Notes under the pieces: generated by a model | What the model was told of the DNA's origin: nothing | Databases searched by the model: none | What the model saw: the letters and a program-made list of their open reading frames with translations, nothing else | NCBI GenBank assembly: GCA_035541775.1 | Contig: DATKMP010000120.1 | Coordinates: 1 to 39,196 of the forward strand | Source of the DNA: DATKMP01 sp035541775 | Lineage (GTDB): Bacteria; Bacteroidota; Ignavibacteria; UBA10030 | DNA: 39,196 nt | Direction of reading: 5' to 3' | Shown here: piece after piece, positions 9,351 through 17,106 of the stretch | Position numbering within the stretch: position 1 is the stretch's first letter | Layout of the letters: every line of letters starts with the position of its first letter | Program-made: the position numbers and the translations under genes

Positions 9351-11189
9351 ATGTCAGCGGAAAGAGATAAATTTGTTGCATCGAAGCTAGCGAAAATGAC
9401 CCTGGAGGAAAAATGCGGCCAGGTTCTTACCTTCACATGGCGCGGTGCATACTTGACGCCTTCGGGATTTGAACAGATCACCCGGTTGCATGCCGGTGGC
9501 CTTTGTTTGGAACCCTACGCGTTGGAAACCTGTAAAAACTTATATTGGGGACGTTCGCAAGTTGATCCCACGTTCAAGAAACCCAAAGACTGGTTCGATG
9601 TTGCGCACACCTACTTCGACGACCGCAGCTTCGGCGTAAGCGTAACTCCTGAAGAGCTCACTGCTGCGCTCAATCAACTTCAGCAAATCGCGAAAGATCG
9701 TCCCGCGGGTATTCCTCTCCACATTACCATTGACATGGAAGGTGATTTCAAAAACGATTACTCCTCCGGTCACGTCATCCAGTTCCCACCGCCGATGGGT
9801 ATCACTGCAATCGGCGACGTAGATCTCGCCTACAAGGTGGCGTACACGCTCGGTAAGCAAATGGCTTTAATCGGCATCACACAATTTTACCATCCTGTAT
9901 GCGACGTTAACATCAATCCCTTGAATCCTGAAATCGGTGTGCGTTCTTTCGGAGACGATCCGAAGGTTTGCGCAAAATTTGTTGATGCGACAGTTCGCGG
10001 ATATCAAGATGCTGGCATCGTAGCGACTATTAAACATTTTGCCGGTCGCGGTGATTCAGCGACCGATGCGCACGATACATTAGACGTATGCCGTGGCGAC
10101 CTGAAACGCATGAAGGAAGTCGAGCTGGTTACATTTCAGGCAGGCATCGATGCCGGCGCCAAAGCACTGATGACGGCACACACAATCTTCCCAGCATTTG
10201 ATAAAGAATATCCATCCACACTCTCGTCAAAGATTCTCGTTGATCTCTTGCGGAAGGAAATGGGTTTCCAGGGAGTTGTTGTTTCCGATGCTATTGGCAT
10301 GGCCGCCATTCTGAAAAAATGGCCGCTGCCTCAAGCATGTGCCATGGCCATTAAAGCTGGTGTGGACACCATTCTTCTCAAGGCAGACGATGAATCCCGT
10401 TCGCAGTGTTTCTTTGGGATCAAGGGCGCAGTGGAACGTGGAGAACTTTCCGAAGAACGGCTTAACGATGCAGTCCGCCGGCTTCTTTGCATGAAGTACG
10501 ATCAAGGCCTGTTTGAAAAAGCTGGAAAAATGAAACCGGAAGATACGCACCTCCATGTTCACAGCAAGGAAGTTCAAAGTTTCTCACGCGAAGTGGCGGA
10601 GAAAGCGCTTCTTGTGGTGCGCGATAACAAAAAGCTCCTTCCTCTTTCTAAGGACAAAAAAATATTGGTCATCGAACAAATCATTCCTTACTCCTTCTTG
10701 GGTAAAGATCTGTACAGCCATCCGCACATGTTCTGCGAGCAGATGGCCAAGCATTCAATGAACCTCATTTTAGATGATACCGCCTTCTATGCCGGCGACG
10801 AGGAAATAGAGGAAGCTTTGAATCTTGCCAAGTCGGCGGATATGGTTGTTATGACGAATTACTATGCCCGCATCGAGAAAAAGGGCAATAACCAGCGTTT
10901 GGTAAAAGCGTTGAAAGCTGCGGGACACACGGTGGTTGTCGTGACCAACTTCCCGTACCGAAAAGGCGTCACCAGTGAAGCCGACGCTGTGGTCTGCAAC
11001 TTCTCCGGCTCGCCTGATTCTATCCGCGCCGCCGCAGATCTTCTGTGGGGTGCTGTTAAAGCATCTCCGACAACGAAGATGCCGATTGATCTAAGCGCCG
11101 AAGCGAATATTCCTGACGAACCCGCCGCTCCTTTTAAGCCCGCGAAGAAGTCAGGAGCTAAAGCGAATATGTGGGCGGGAAAGTGCTAG
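9351..11189 (+). CDS. GH3 family glycosidase/phosphorylase, NagZ-like, cytoplasmic
   Basis: A 612-residue family 3 protein with a (beta/alpha)8 domain (about 1-390) and a C-terminal alpha/beta sandwich (about 400-590). The start has AGAGGAG at good spacing, and no signal peptide is present, so it should work in the cytosol. Asp313 in VVSDAIG is the expected nucleophile. The loop KHFAGRGDSATDAH (Lys228, His229, Asp239, His241) has the layout of the NagZ subgroup, in which an Asp-His dyad replaces the usual C-terminal Glu acid/base. NagZ-type GH3 enzymes act as beta-N-acetylglucosaminidases and some work as phosphorylases. In this context the substrate could instead be an imported xylo- or gluco-oligosaccharide. 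First gene of the GH3-GH116-PfkB unit. Confidence 0.85.
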   Translation: MSAERDKFVASKLAKMTLEEKCGQVLTFTWRGAYLTPSGFEQITRLHAGGLCLEPYALETCKNLYWGRSQVDPTFKKPKDWFDVAHTYFDDRSFGVSVTPEELTAALNQLQQIAKDRPAGIPLHITIDMEGDFKNDYSSGHVIQFPPPMGITAIGDVDLAYKVAYTLGKQMALIGITQFYHPVCDVNINPLNPEIGVRSFGDDPKVCAKFVDATVRGYQDAGIVATIKHFAGRGDSATDAHDTLDVCRGDLKRMKEVELVTFQAGIDAGAKALMTAHTIFPAFDKEYPSTLSSKILVDLLRKEMGFQGVVVSDAIGMAAILKKWPLPQACAMAIKAGVDTILLKADDESRSQCFFGIKGAVERGELSEERLNDAVRRLLCMKYDQGLFEKAGKMKPEDTHLHVHSKEVQSFSREVAEKALLVVRDNKKLLPLSKDKKILVIEQIIPYSFLGKDLYSHPHMFCEQMAKHSMNLILDDTAFYAGDEEIEEALNLAKSADMVVMTNYYARIEKKGNNQRLVKALKAAGHTVVVVTNFPYRKGVTSEADAVVCNFSGSPDSIRAAADLLWGAVKASPTTKMPIDLSAEANIPDEPAAPFKPAKKSGAKANMWAGKC

Positions 11190-11230
11190 CACCTGCCGTT
11201 TTCTCATAACGCAAATAGAAACAATCATCA

Positions 11231-11271
11231 CAAGCGCCGGCGACGAATTTGAAAATCGAAACCGGCGCTTG
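11231..11271 (+). other. GC-rich hairpin between GH3 and GH116
   Basis: CAAGCGCCGG (11231-11240) pairs perfectly with CCGGCGCTTG (11262-11271) around a 21-base loop. Only a short GGTTT follows, so it is a weak terminator at best. It may instead set relative GH3 and GH116 levels by partial termination or mRNA processing. Confidence 0.55.
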
Positions 11272-11315
11272 GTTTAAAACAGAACCTTCAAAAAGAAATT
11301 ATAAATTACAAACCA

Positions 11316-13877
11316 GTGAGCGAGACAAAAATGCCGAAATCAACCGCGTTCGACCTGCATGATATCTACACCATTGCGGGACCCCAAATTGACACCATTT
11401 ATAAAAAGAACAAGATGACGGTTCACTTTCAGGGAATGTCCAAGACGTTGCAGTTCCCGCAAACGGTCGCCCTGCAGGGAGCGCCGACATGTTCTATCGG
11501 CATATCCCCTTATGGTTTGTACAATCGTCTGAACGACGCGGGCAGACTTATCATGCTAAATCAAAAATCGGTTCAGTTCGGCTCTGCACCTTACGTCCGC
11601 ATCGGCGAGACCTGCACGATGCTGACCCAGCAAAAGCTGGACGAAACCGAATTGCCCGATGATATCCCGGCGCTCAAAAATTATTATCATACTCCGATTG
11701 CCGAAAAAAATGTTTCTCTTTCGATTGCCACACCGTCATTGGAGATCACCTATAAACTGGGGAAGATAAAAATCATCCGACGGCTTATCTCTCCTTTGTT
11801 GTCGGGAAACGATCAAACGCTCATGCCCTTTGGCGTCGAAGAGTTTGAAGTTGAAAATACCGCAAATGAGGCCGAAGATCTCTCTCTTGTGATTCCCAGG
11901 CCATCCCTGGTCAACTTACAGGAGAAGGAACTCAAGCCGACCGATCAAGACAGCGTGTACGTAAGTTCGGCCGCAGTCAGCGGTCAAAAGCATGAACAGT
12001 TCCAGTCCGCAGGTCTTCGCGGAGTGATTATGGGCAGCACAGAAACCGACAACCGAATGGCGATAGCTGTGCCCGAACTGCCAGGTGTCACTATAGATGT
12101 TCAACCATACTTTTGTCTGAACAAATATACAGGCGATCTTCTTTTAAATGAGGATGGAAGTTTCTATGAAAAGCGCGAGCCATTACTCCGCAGTGATTAT
12201 GGAGCAGCTATCAGTCTGACTTTCACCGTTGGCCCGAAGTCAATAGTGAAAATTCCTGTGATTGTTGTGCTCGATTTTCCAGTACAGATTTACATTGATG
12301 GAACGACATTTGAACGAAAATATGTTAAAAAATTTCCAAACGCGGTGACGCGGACAATTGACTTAGCCCAACGTGCGCTGGAAAATTATCCGGCATGGTG
12401 GGATCGGACTGTTGCGATCCAGAAACGAATCTTCGATTCGATCCAGACTAGTTCTTCTTACAAAGGCGATCGTGCTGGTGCTTTACGTCTTACCCGCCTG
12501 ATTCTAAACGAACTTCATTTTCCGTTGTCCAATGCCATCGTCTGGATTGAGGATGAAAATGGAAAGGATCGTGCACGGTTTCTGGAATGTTTCGATTACG
12601 CGTACATCGATCCTTCCGATGTGGATTGGTATTCGATGGTGTTGCTGATGCTTTTCCCGCAAGTTGAAAAAGATTTGTGTCAGGCATTCATCGATTCGAT
12701 TCAAGCCGTAGATCCAACGCCACGTTGGTACCACTACCATGCGTCCTTCGTTGATGCACGCAGACATTTCCAAGAACATCCAGAGGCATACGAAGGTCAA
12801 TCGATGACTCAAATCCGCGACGACTTTAAAACGAAGGGAAGTGTGGCTCACGATGTAGGCGCCATGCCCAAGGGACATCCACTCCGCAACGTAAGTGATT
12901 ATGCATGGTATAACAACAACTACTGGGTCGATCTGTATCCAAAACTTGCAATGCGTGTGCTGCGCAATGTCAAGTTCACAGGCGATATCGAATTCGTAAA
13001 GAAGAATTGGGAAACACTCAAATTTGGATTGGAGTCACTGCTCCAGCTCGATTTTGACAACGACGGCATACCCGAGGGTTATCCTAACGAAGTGAAGAAC
13101 ACATTCGATAATTTAGTCCTCTTCGGAGCCGATGCTTATGATGCGACGCAATTTTTAGGCGGATGCCAAGCCCTGATCACACTGGCCGATATAGTCGGCG
13201 ACCAAGCTGGCAAGGAACGCATACAACAAGCATTCGATAAAGGTTGGCAAGCGCTCGAAAAACTGTGGCGTGACGGAAAAAACAAAAAGGGCGAGAAGCT
13301 TCAGTATTATATCACGTGCTTCGATCCCGAGAGTGGAAAGAAAAATACCGACGTCTGGACCAACCAGCTCGATGCTTTGTGGTACCTGATCGCGATCGGT
13401 GAAAAGCCGCTCATTCCCGAAGACCGCGTTAAAAAAATTCTCAAAACAATTTATCGTAATAACCACTCTTTCATGGGTTGGGCCATGTGCAAAACCGAAA
13501 ATGGTAAACCGGTAGAGTCGGATCAAGGAAAAGACGTCTATACGACTTCCAATTATGTCTTTGCCCAATTGTTGGAATACTATGGTATGACGCGGGAGAG
13601 TAAAGAAGTCTATAAACACATGGATCGAGTGGTCTTCGATTATGCCAATACGATGACCACACCGGACAATCTTCGCGCGGAATTAGAGAAAGAGGCGGGA
13701 GAGTCTGCAGCTGGGCCGCATTATATCGTTGCCGCCTATCCGCGACCGGGTGCTGTCTGGACGCATCTGGTTCTGAACCACATCAAAGACGTGCAAGCTA
13801 AGACTCAATCGAAGACAGTCGAATCAAAAGACCTGATGCCGTTCTTCTCTGAATTACTAAAAGAAACAGAGAACTAA
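11316..13877 (+). CDS. GH116 (DUF608) beta-glucosidase/beta-xylosidase-like protein
   Basis: An 853-residue protein that I place in GH116 from two motifs shared with human GBA2. One is the region around LECFDY (Glu424, Asp427), followed by DVDWYS and LLMLFP, which aligns with the nucleophile region. The other is NTFDN with Asp598, followed by GADAYDATQFLGG, which aligns with the acid/base region. An N-terminal beta-sandwich (about 1-345) precedes an (alpha/alpha)6 barrel. There is no signal peptide, so cytosolic action is expected. Archaeal GH116 enzymes include beta-glucosidase/beta-xylosidases, which would fit imported xylo-oligosaccharides. The sequence is divergent: the second acid of the nucleophile motif is Asp (DY rather than EY), so activity needs proof. 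The start may be GTG 11316 or ATG 11331; neither has a good ribosome site. Confidence 0.72.
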   Translation: MSETKMPKSTAFDLHDIYTIAGPQIDTIYKKNKMTVHFQGMSKTLQFPQTVALQGAPTCSIGISPYGLYNRLNDAGRLIMLNQKSVQFGSAPYVRIGETCTMLTQQKLDETELPDDIPALKNYYHTPIAEKNVSLSIATPSLEITYKLGKIKIIRRLISPLLSGNDQTLMPFGVEEFEVENTANEAEDLSLVIPRPSLVNLQEKELKPTDQDSVYVSSAAVSGQKHEQFQSAGLRGVIMGSTETDNRMAIAVPELPGVTIDVQPYFCLNKYTGDLLLNEDGSFYEKREPLLRSDYGAAISLTFTVGPKSIVKIPVIVVLDFPVQIYIDGTTFERKYVKKFPNAVTRTIDLAQRALENYPAWWDRTVAIQKRIFDSIQTSSSYKGDRAGALRLTRLILNELHFPLSNAIVWIEDENGKDRARFLECFDYAYIDPSDVDWYSMVLLMLFPQVEKDLCQAFIDSIQAVDPTPRWYHYHASFVDARRHFQEHPEAYEGQSMTQIRDDFKTKGSVAHDVGAMPKGHPLRNVSDYAWYNNNYWVDLYPKLAMRVLRNVKFTGDIEFVKKNWETLKFGLESLLQLDFDNDGIPEGYPNEVKNTFDNLVLFGADAYDATQFLGGCQALITLADIVGDQAGKERIQQAFDKGWQALEKLWRDGKNKKGEKLQYYITCFDPESGKKNTDVWTNQLDALWYLIAIGEKPLIPEDRVKKILKTIYRNNHSFMGWAMCKTENGKPVESDQGKDVYTTSNYVFAQLLEYYGMTRESKEVYKHMDRVVFDYANTMTTPDNLRAELEKEAGESAAGPHYIVAAYPRPGAVWTHLVLNHIKDVQAKTQSKTVESKDLMPFFSELLKETEN

Positions 13878-13887
13878 ATTAAAAATC

Positions 13888-13918
13888 AGACGCGGTTCCC
13901 GTATGGGATTCAGTCTGG
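13888..13918 (+). other. Nested hairpin between GH116 and the kinase
   Basis: CAGAC (13888-13892) pairs with GTCTG (13914-13918). Inside it TCCC-GTAT-GGGA (13898-13909) forms a tetraloop hairpin. No T-run follows. It sits in a 113-base intra-operon gap and may be a processing or stability element. Confidence 0.4.
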
Positions 13919-13990
13919 AAGCGCGATAATGAAAGTCCGCTTTGAACAAAAAGAACAAATTATTTGACGTTACCATCAACTAAGGATTAA

Positions 13991-14893
13991 ATGAATATGT
14001 CTAAAAAGTACGACATCACTTTTGTAGGCCACATGTGCTATGATGAAATTGTTCCATTCGGCGGAAAGCCGCGTGTTGCTCCGGGAAGCGCCGTTTTGTG
14101 CGGAGCCATGGTCGCTGCAAGAGTAGGCAAGAAAGTTGCTACTGTGGTCAAGATGGCTAAAAAAGATGAATCCATTCTCCAGCCGATGAAAAATATCGGC
14201 ATCGATACGTACCTCATTCCAAGTGACGAAACTTCGTATAACAGGGTGGTTCACGAGTCCGAGAACGTTGATGAACGCACAATGACGCTCATAAAATCTG
14301 CAGGATTGATTTCTCTCAACGAAGTTCCGGCTTTAGACTCGACGTGTTTTCATCTGGCGGGAATATCGGACACCGAATTCGACATGGCGCTTATGAAGGG
14401 TTTAAAGTCCAGAAACTACAAAAGTCTATCGGTCGATATGCAGAGTTTCGTCCGGCATATCAATCCGGTGACACACAATCATGAATTTAGCGATGTCGCC
14501 GATAAAAAAGAGATCGCGGCGATGATGGATAAGCTCAAGCTGGATGTTGTGGAAGCACGCCTTCTCACTGGTACGGATGATTTAGAGAAGGCCGCTCTCA
14601 TCGTTGAATCTTGGGGATGTCGGGAAGTCATGATCACTCATTCGCAAGGTGTATTGGCGCGGGTGAATGGTGTAACGTATTATGAAAAATTTTCTAACAG
14701 TAACGTTTCAGGCAGAACAGGACGTGGGGATACGACTTTTTCGGCGTACCTGTCCTGGCGGTTAGATCATGATCCCAAGGAATCCCTGAAATTCGCGGCG
14801 GCATTGGTTTCAATCAAGATGGAAACTCCCGGGCCTTTCAGTGGATCATTAGAGGATGTCTTAATCCGGTTGAAAGAAAAGCATTCTTTGTAA
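13991..14893 (+). CDS. PfkB-family carbohydrate (or nucleoside) kinase
   Basis: A 300-residue cytosolic ribokinase-fold kinase. The N-terminal part has the substrate-binding PGSAVLCGAMVAARVG region. The C-terminal signature is GRTGRGDTTF with Asp247 as catalytic base. Most family members read GAGD at this point, so the Arg in GRGD is a departure that may affect the anion hole or mark a subfamily. The substrate is unknown. In a xylan locus, 2-keto-3-deoxygluconate (from glucuronate), ribose or another free sugar released by GH3/GH116 would be reasonable guesses. AAGGA precedes the start, and an in-frame ATG at 13997 is equally plausible. It is the last gene of the unit, and an intrinsic terminator follows. 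Confidence 0.87.
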   Translation: MNMSKKYDITFVGHMCYDEIVPFGGKPRVAPGSAVLCGAMVAARVGKKVATVVKMAKKDESILQPMKNIGIDTYLIPSDETSYNRVVHESENVDERTMTLIKSAGLISLNEVPALDSTCFHLAGISDTEFDMALMKGLKSRNYKSLSVDMQSFVRHINPVTHNHEFSDVADKKEIAAMMDKLKLDVVEARLLTGTDDLEKAALIVESWGCREVMITHSQGVLARVNGVTYYEKFSNSNVSGRTGRGDTTFSAYLSWRLDHDPKESLKFAAALVSIKMETPGPFSGSLEDVLIRLKEKHSL

Positions 14894-14959
14894 AGGAGTG
14901 ATAAAAGCGTTAATCGATCTTTTCGCAGGAACGATTTCCGTTACATATTTTGAGTTATG

Positions 14960-14988
14960 ATGCTGTTAGAGATAACAGCATTTTTTTT
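14960..14988 (+). terminator. Intrinsic terminator of the GH3-GH116-kinase operon
   Basis: ATGCTGTTA and TAACAGCAT form a perfect 9-bp stem with a GAGA (GNRA-type) tetraloop, followed by a run of eight T (14981-14988). It lies 66 bases after the kinase stop codon. Confidence 0.92.
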
Positions 14989-15001
14989 GCCGCCAGTGGT
15001 T

Positions 15002-15450
15002 TTAAGGGCACAGTGCGATACCCATGGTGAACTTTTTAGAAGCCCTTTCAACAATGGTCGTACGCCGGTCATCCATCGTCATCCACGCATCTTGATGATA
15101 CTTTCCTGCTTTCGGTTCACCAAAGTGCTGAAACGTTTATCGAACGGTCAACCATAAGGGAATCCAGAATTCTGTACTTTGCGCCATGCCGGTTCATCGG
15201 CGGGGAAGATGGGTGGGCAAATAAAAACGTCCGGGTGTGTCAGATTGGTTTTAAAACAGGTTCTCGTAAAATTTGTTTGCTATAATACTAAAAAAGTAAA
15301 TCAACCATGTGTCTCGACGTCCGATAGGGTTTCGTGATATTGGACATCTGCACCGCCGGCCTCCATGATCGCTATCGTCGAAGTTTCGATAGGAATAAAG
15401 TCCATGGTTCCACAAGGATTTTTCTTGATCTGTGCAGTTACCAAGCTCAT
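15002..15450 (-). pseudogene. Decayed minus-strand alpha/beta-hydrolase (esterase) remnant
   Basis: Three coding-like fragments lie on the minus strand, separated by stops and a frame change: 15450-15301 (49 codons), 15279-15148 (same frame) and 15136-15002 (another frame). The first contains TMDFIPIETS, IMEAGGADVQYHET and ETHG. This resembles the C-terminal end of a prolyl-oligopeptidase-type esterase, where the Asp and His would be catalytic. No nucleophile elbow or N-terminal part is present. The other two fragments are not recognised and may belong to a different gene. The 5' end of the first fragment lies 24 bases from promoter copy 2, as if that element's arrival cut the gene. Identification is by eye and tentative. 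Confidence 0.4.
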
Positions 15451-15474
15451 ATTTTCATAGAGTAAAATTGTTTT

Positions 15475-15505
15475 TTAACTTGCTTTTACAGACCTTACAT
15501 ATTAT
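15475..15505 (+). promoter_or_regulatory. Promoter of the GPH transporter-GH10 unit (copy 2)
   Basis: TTAACT (15475-15480) is followed after 17 bases by CATATT and after 19 bases by TATTAT. The layout is the same as before the GH3 gene. It lies about 240 bases upstream of the transporter start, implying a leader of over 200 nucleotides. Confidence 0.6.
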
Positions 15506-15540
15506 TATTGAATCGGTTTAATTGTTGTTGAACCTTTTAA
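15478..15540 (+). repeat. About 65-bp direct repeat, copy 2
   Basis: Same-orientation copy of 9235-9300. The core from ACTTGCTTTTA through ACATATTATT differs by one base (T to C). The following inverted repeat is kept. Confidence 0.85.
15515..15534 (+). promoter_or_regulatory. Inverted repeat GGTTTAA-N6-TTGAACC in the 5' leader
   Basis: Second copy of the leader inverted repeat, with loop TTGTTG. The left arm carries a C-to-T change relative to copy 1 that still pairs in RNA as U-G but breaks the strict DNA palindrome. Confidence 0.6.
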
Positions 15541-15565
15541 AAAGAATAACAAGAGCCGAAGAAAA

Positions 15566-15694
15566 ATGACGCGGATCTCGTTAATCTATTTGGTAGGTCA
15601 CTTGGTCGATGAAGAATGGTCGTACACCATTGATGTGAGAAATGAAAATCGCCAAAAGCTGTTCGTATTGTTACGGTTTCGTTTAATCAAATAA
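15566..15694 (+). CDS. Small ORF in the leader of the transporter gene, 42 codons, unknown
   Basis: An ATG-started frame of 42 residues (beginning MTRISLIYLVGHLVDEEW, ending RLIK) lies between promoter copy 2 and the transporter. Its stop is 34 bases before the preferred transporter start. The residue mix, with many charged and few low-complexity positions, looks coding. However, the ribosome site is weak (AAGAGCCGAAG). I do not recognise it. It could be a small protein, a leader peptide whose translation affects the transporter, or the surviving piece of a larger gene. Confidence 0.4.
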   Translation: MTRISLIYLVGHLVDEEWSYTIDVRNENRQKLFVLLRFRLIK

Positions 15695-15728
15695 AAAAAA
15701 TAATTTAGAATAACGCTTGAGGTCTCTT

Positions 15729-17093
15729 GTGCAATCTCTTTCTGAAAAACTTTCCGTAAAAGAAAAAGTCGGATATGCCCTTGGCGATACCGCCGCTAAT
15801 TTTATTTTCCAAACGATGATTATGTTCCAGTTGGCATTTTACACCGACACGTTCGGTTTAACTGCCGTTGCTGCAGGAACATTGTTTTTAGTGGTACGAT
15901 TCTGGGATGCAATTTTTGACCCTGTTATGGGAGTGGTTGCAGATAAAACCAATACACGATTCGGAAAATTTCGTCCATGGATTTTGTGGACCGCAATACC
16001 GTTCGGGATCATGGGATTTTTAACATTCATGACGCCGAACTTTTCGCCAGGCGGAAAATTAATTTATGCATACGTCACCTATATTATATTGATGATGGTG
16101 TATTCGGCGAACAACCTTCCGTATTCGGCGTTGAGCGGAGTGATGACCGGAAATCTTGGTGAACGCACCGGCTTGTCGCAGTACCGATTTGTGTTTGCAA
16201 TGATTGCACAGTTGATTATTCAAGGGTTGGCTCTGCCGATGGTGTATTTTTTCGGCAAGGGCAATAATGCCATCGGGTATCAATGGACCATGGGAATTTT
16301 TTCCACGCTTGCAGTTTTCTTGTTCTTTATTACGTTCGCAACGACGAAAGAACGCATTCAACCGGCGCCGAATCAAAAGGCAACGGTCAAACAACACTTT
16401 TCCGACCTTACCAAAAATGGCCCGTGGATGGCAATGTTCGCGCTTACCATTATTCTCTTTATTACGCTCTCGCAGCGTGGAAGTGTTGTGCTCTATTACT
16501 TTAAATATTATGTACGGGATGAAGGCTACTTTAGCATGTTCAATGTGCTGGGAACGCTCGCCACGATTATCGGTATCTTTTTCTCAAAAGGACTGGCAAT
16601 GAAATACGGCAAACGCAACGTGTTCATCGGCGGCTTGCTGGGAACAACGTTGTTCACGGCGCTCTTTGTATTCTTGCCGCCTTCTGCAGTGCCGATGATG
16701 TTTGCCACTGAAATTCTCCGACAGTTTTCCTATGGGTTCACCATTCCATTGTTATGGGCAATGATGGCAGACGTTGCAGATTATTCCGAGTGGAAAAACA
16801 ACCGGCGTGCAACCGCGATTGTTTTCTCGGCAATTGTATTCGCCTTAAAAGCGGGACTTGGTTTTGGCGGCGCCATATCCGGCTATGTATTGTCCCTCTA
16901 CGGCTACGTGCCGAACGCGGTTCAAACACCGGAAGCGTTAAATGGCATACGCATGGCAATGAGTATTTTTCCGGCAATCACATTTGGACTCTGTGTAATA
17001 TGTTTGTGCTTCTATCGCATTAACAAGCAAACGGAAATTCAAATCTCAACGGAGTTAGAAGAGCGGCGCAAGTTGTACGCTCCCGCGAACTAA
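15729..17093 (+). CDS. GPH-family glycoside/pentoside:cation symporter (MFS)
   Basis: A 12-helix inner-membrane transporter of the glycoside-pentoside-hexuronide:cation symporter family, which includes XynP-, XylP- and MelB-like proteins. It imports a glycoside with H+ or Na+. The N-terminal EKVGYALGDTAANF and the WDAIFDPVMGVVADKTNTRFGKFRPW loop region are hallmarks, and the length is usual. GTG 15729 is preferred because TGAGG lies six bases upstream; a TTG at 15717 is in frame but lacks a site. GH10 follows 13 bases later, and the promoter element is shared with the GH3-GH116 unit, so xylo-oligosaccharides are the likely cargo. Specificity is inferred from context only. Confidence 0.92.
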   Translation: MQSLSEKLSVKEKVGYALGDTAANFIFQTMIMFQLAFYTDTFGLTAVAAGTLFLVVRFWDAIFDPVMGVVADKTNTRFGKFRPWILWTAIPFGIMGFLTFMTPNFSPGGKLIYAYVTYIILMMVYSANNLPYSALSGVMTGNLGERTGLSQYRFVFAMIAQLIIQGLALPMVYFFGKGNNAIGYQWTMGIFSTLAVFLFFITFATTKERIQPAPNQKATVKQHFSDLTKNGPWMAMFALTIILFITLSQRGSVVLYYFKYYVRDEGYFSMFNVLGTLATIIGIFFSKGLAMKYGKRNVFIGGLLGTTLFTALFVFLPPSAVPMMFATEILRQFSYGFTIPLLWAMMADVADYSEWKNNRRATAIVFSAIVFALKAGLGFGGAISGYVLSLYGYVPNAVQTPEALNGIRMAMSIFPAITFGLCVICLCFYRINKQTEIQISTELEERRKLYAPAN

Positions 17094-17106
17094 TCATTCG
17101 GCGATT

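Noticed and set aside
14957..15157. Plus-strand frame of 66 codons starting at the kinase terminator
   Set aside because: Its start lies within the terminator stem region and its residues look random, while the minus strand looks more coding.
15669..15682. TGTTACGGTTTCGT, partly like the reverse complement of the 18269 LacI-type site
   Set aside because: 10 of 14 match, but it is not palindromic and it falls inside the 42-codon ORF; too weak to call an operator.
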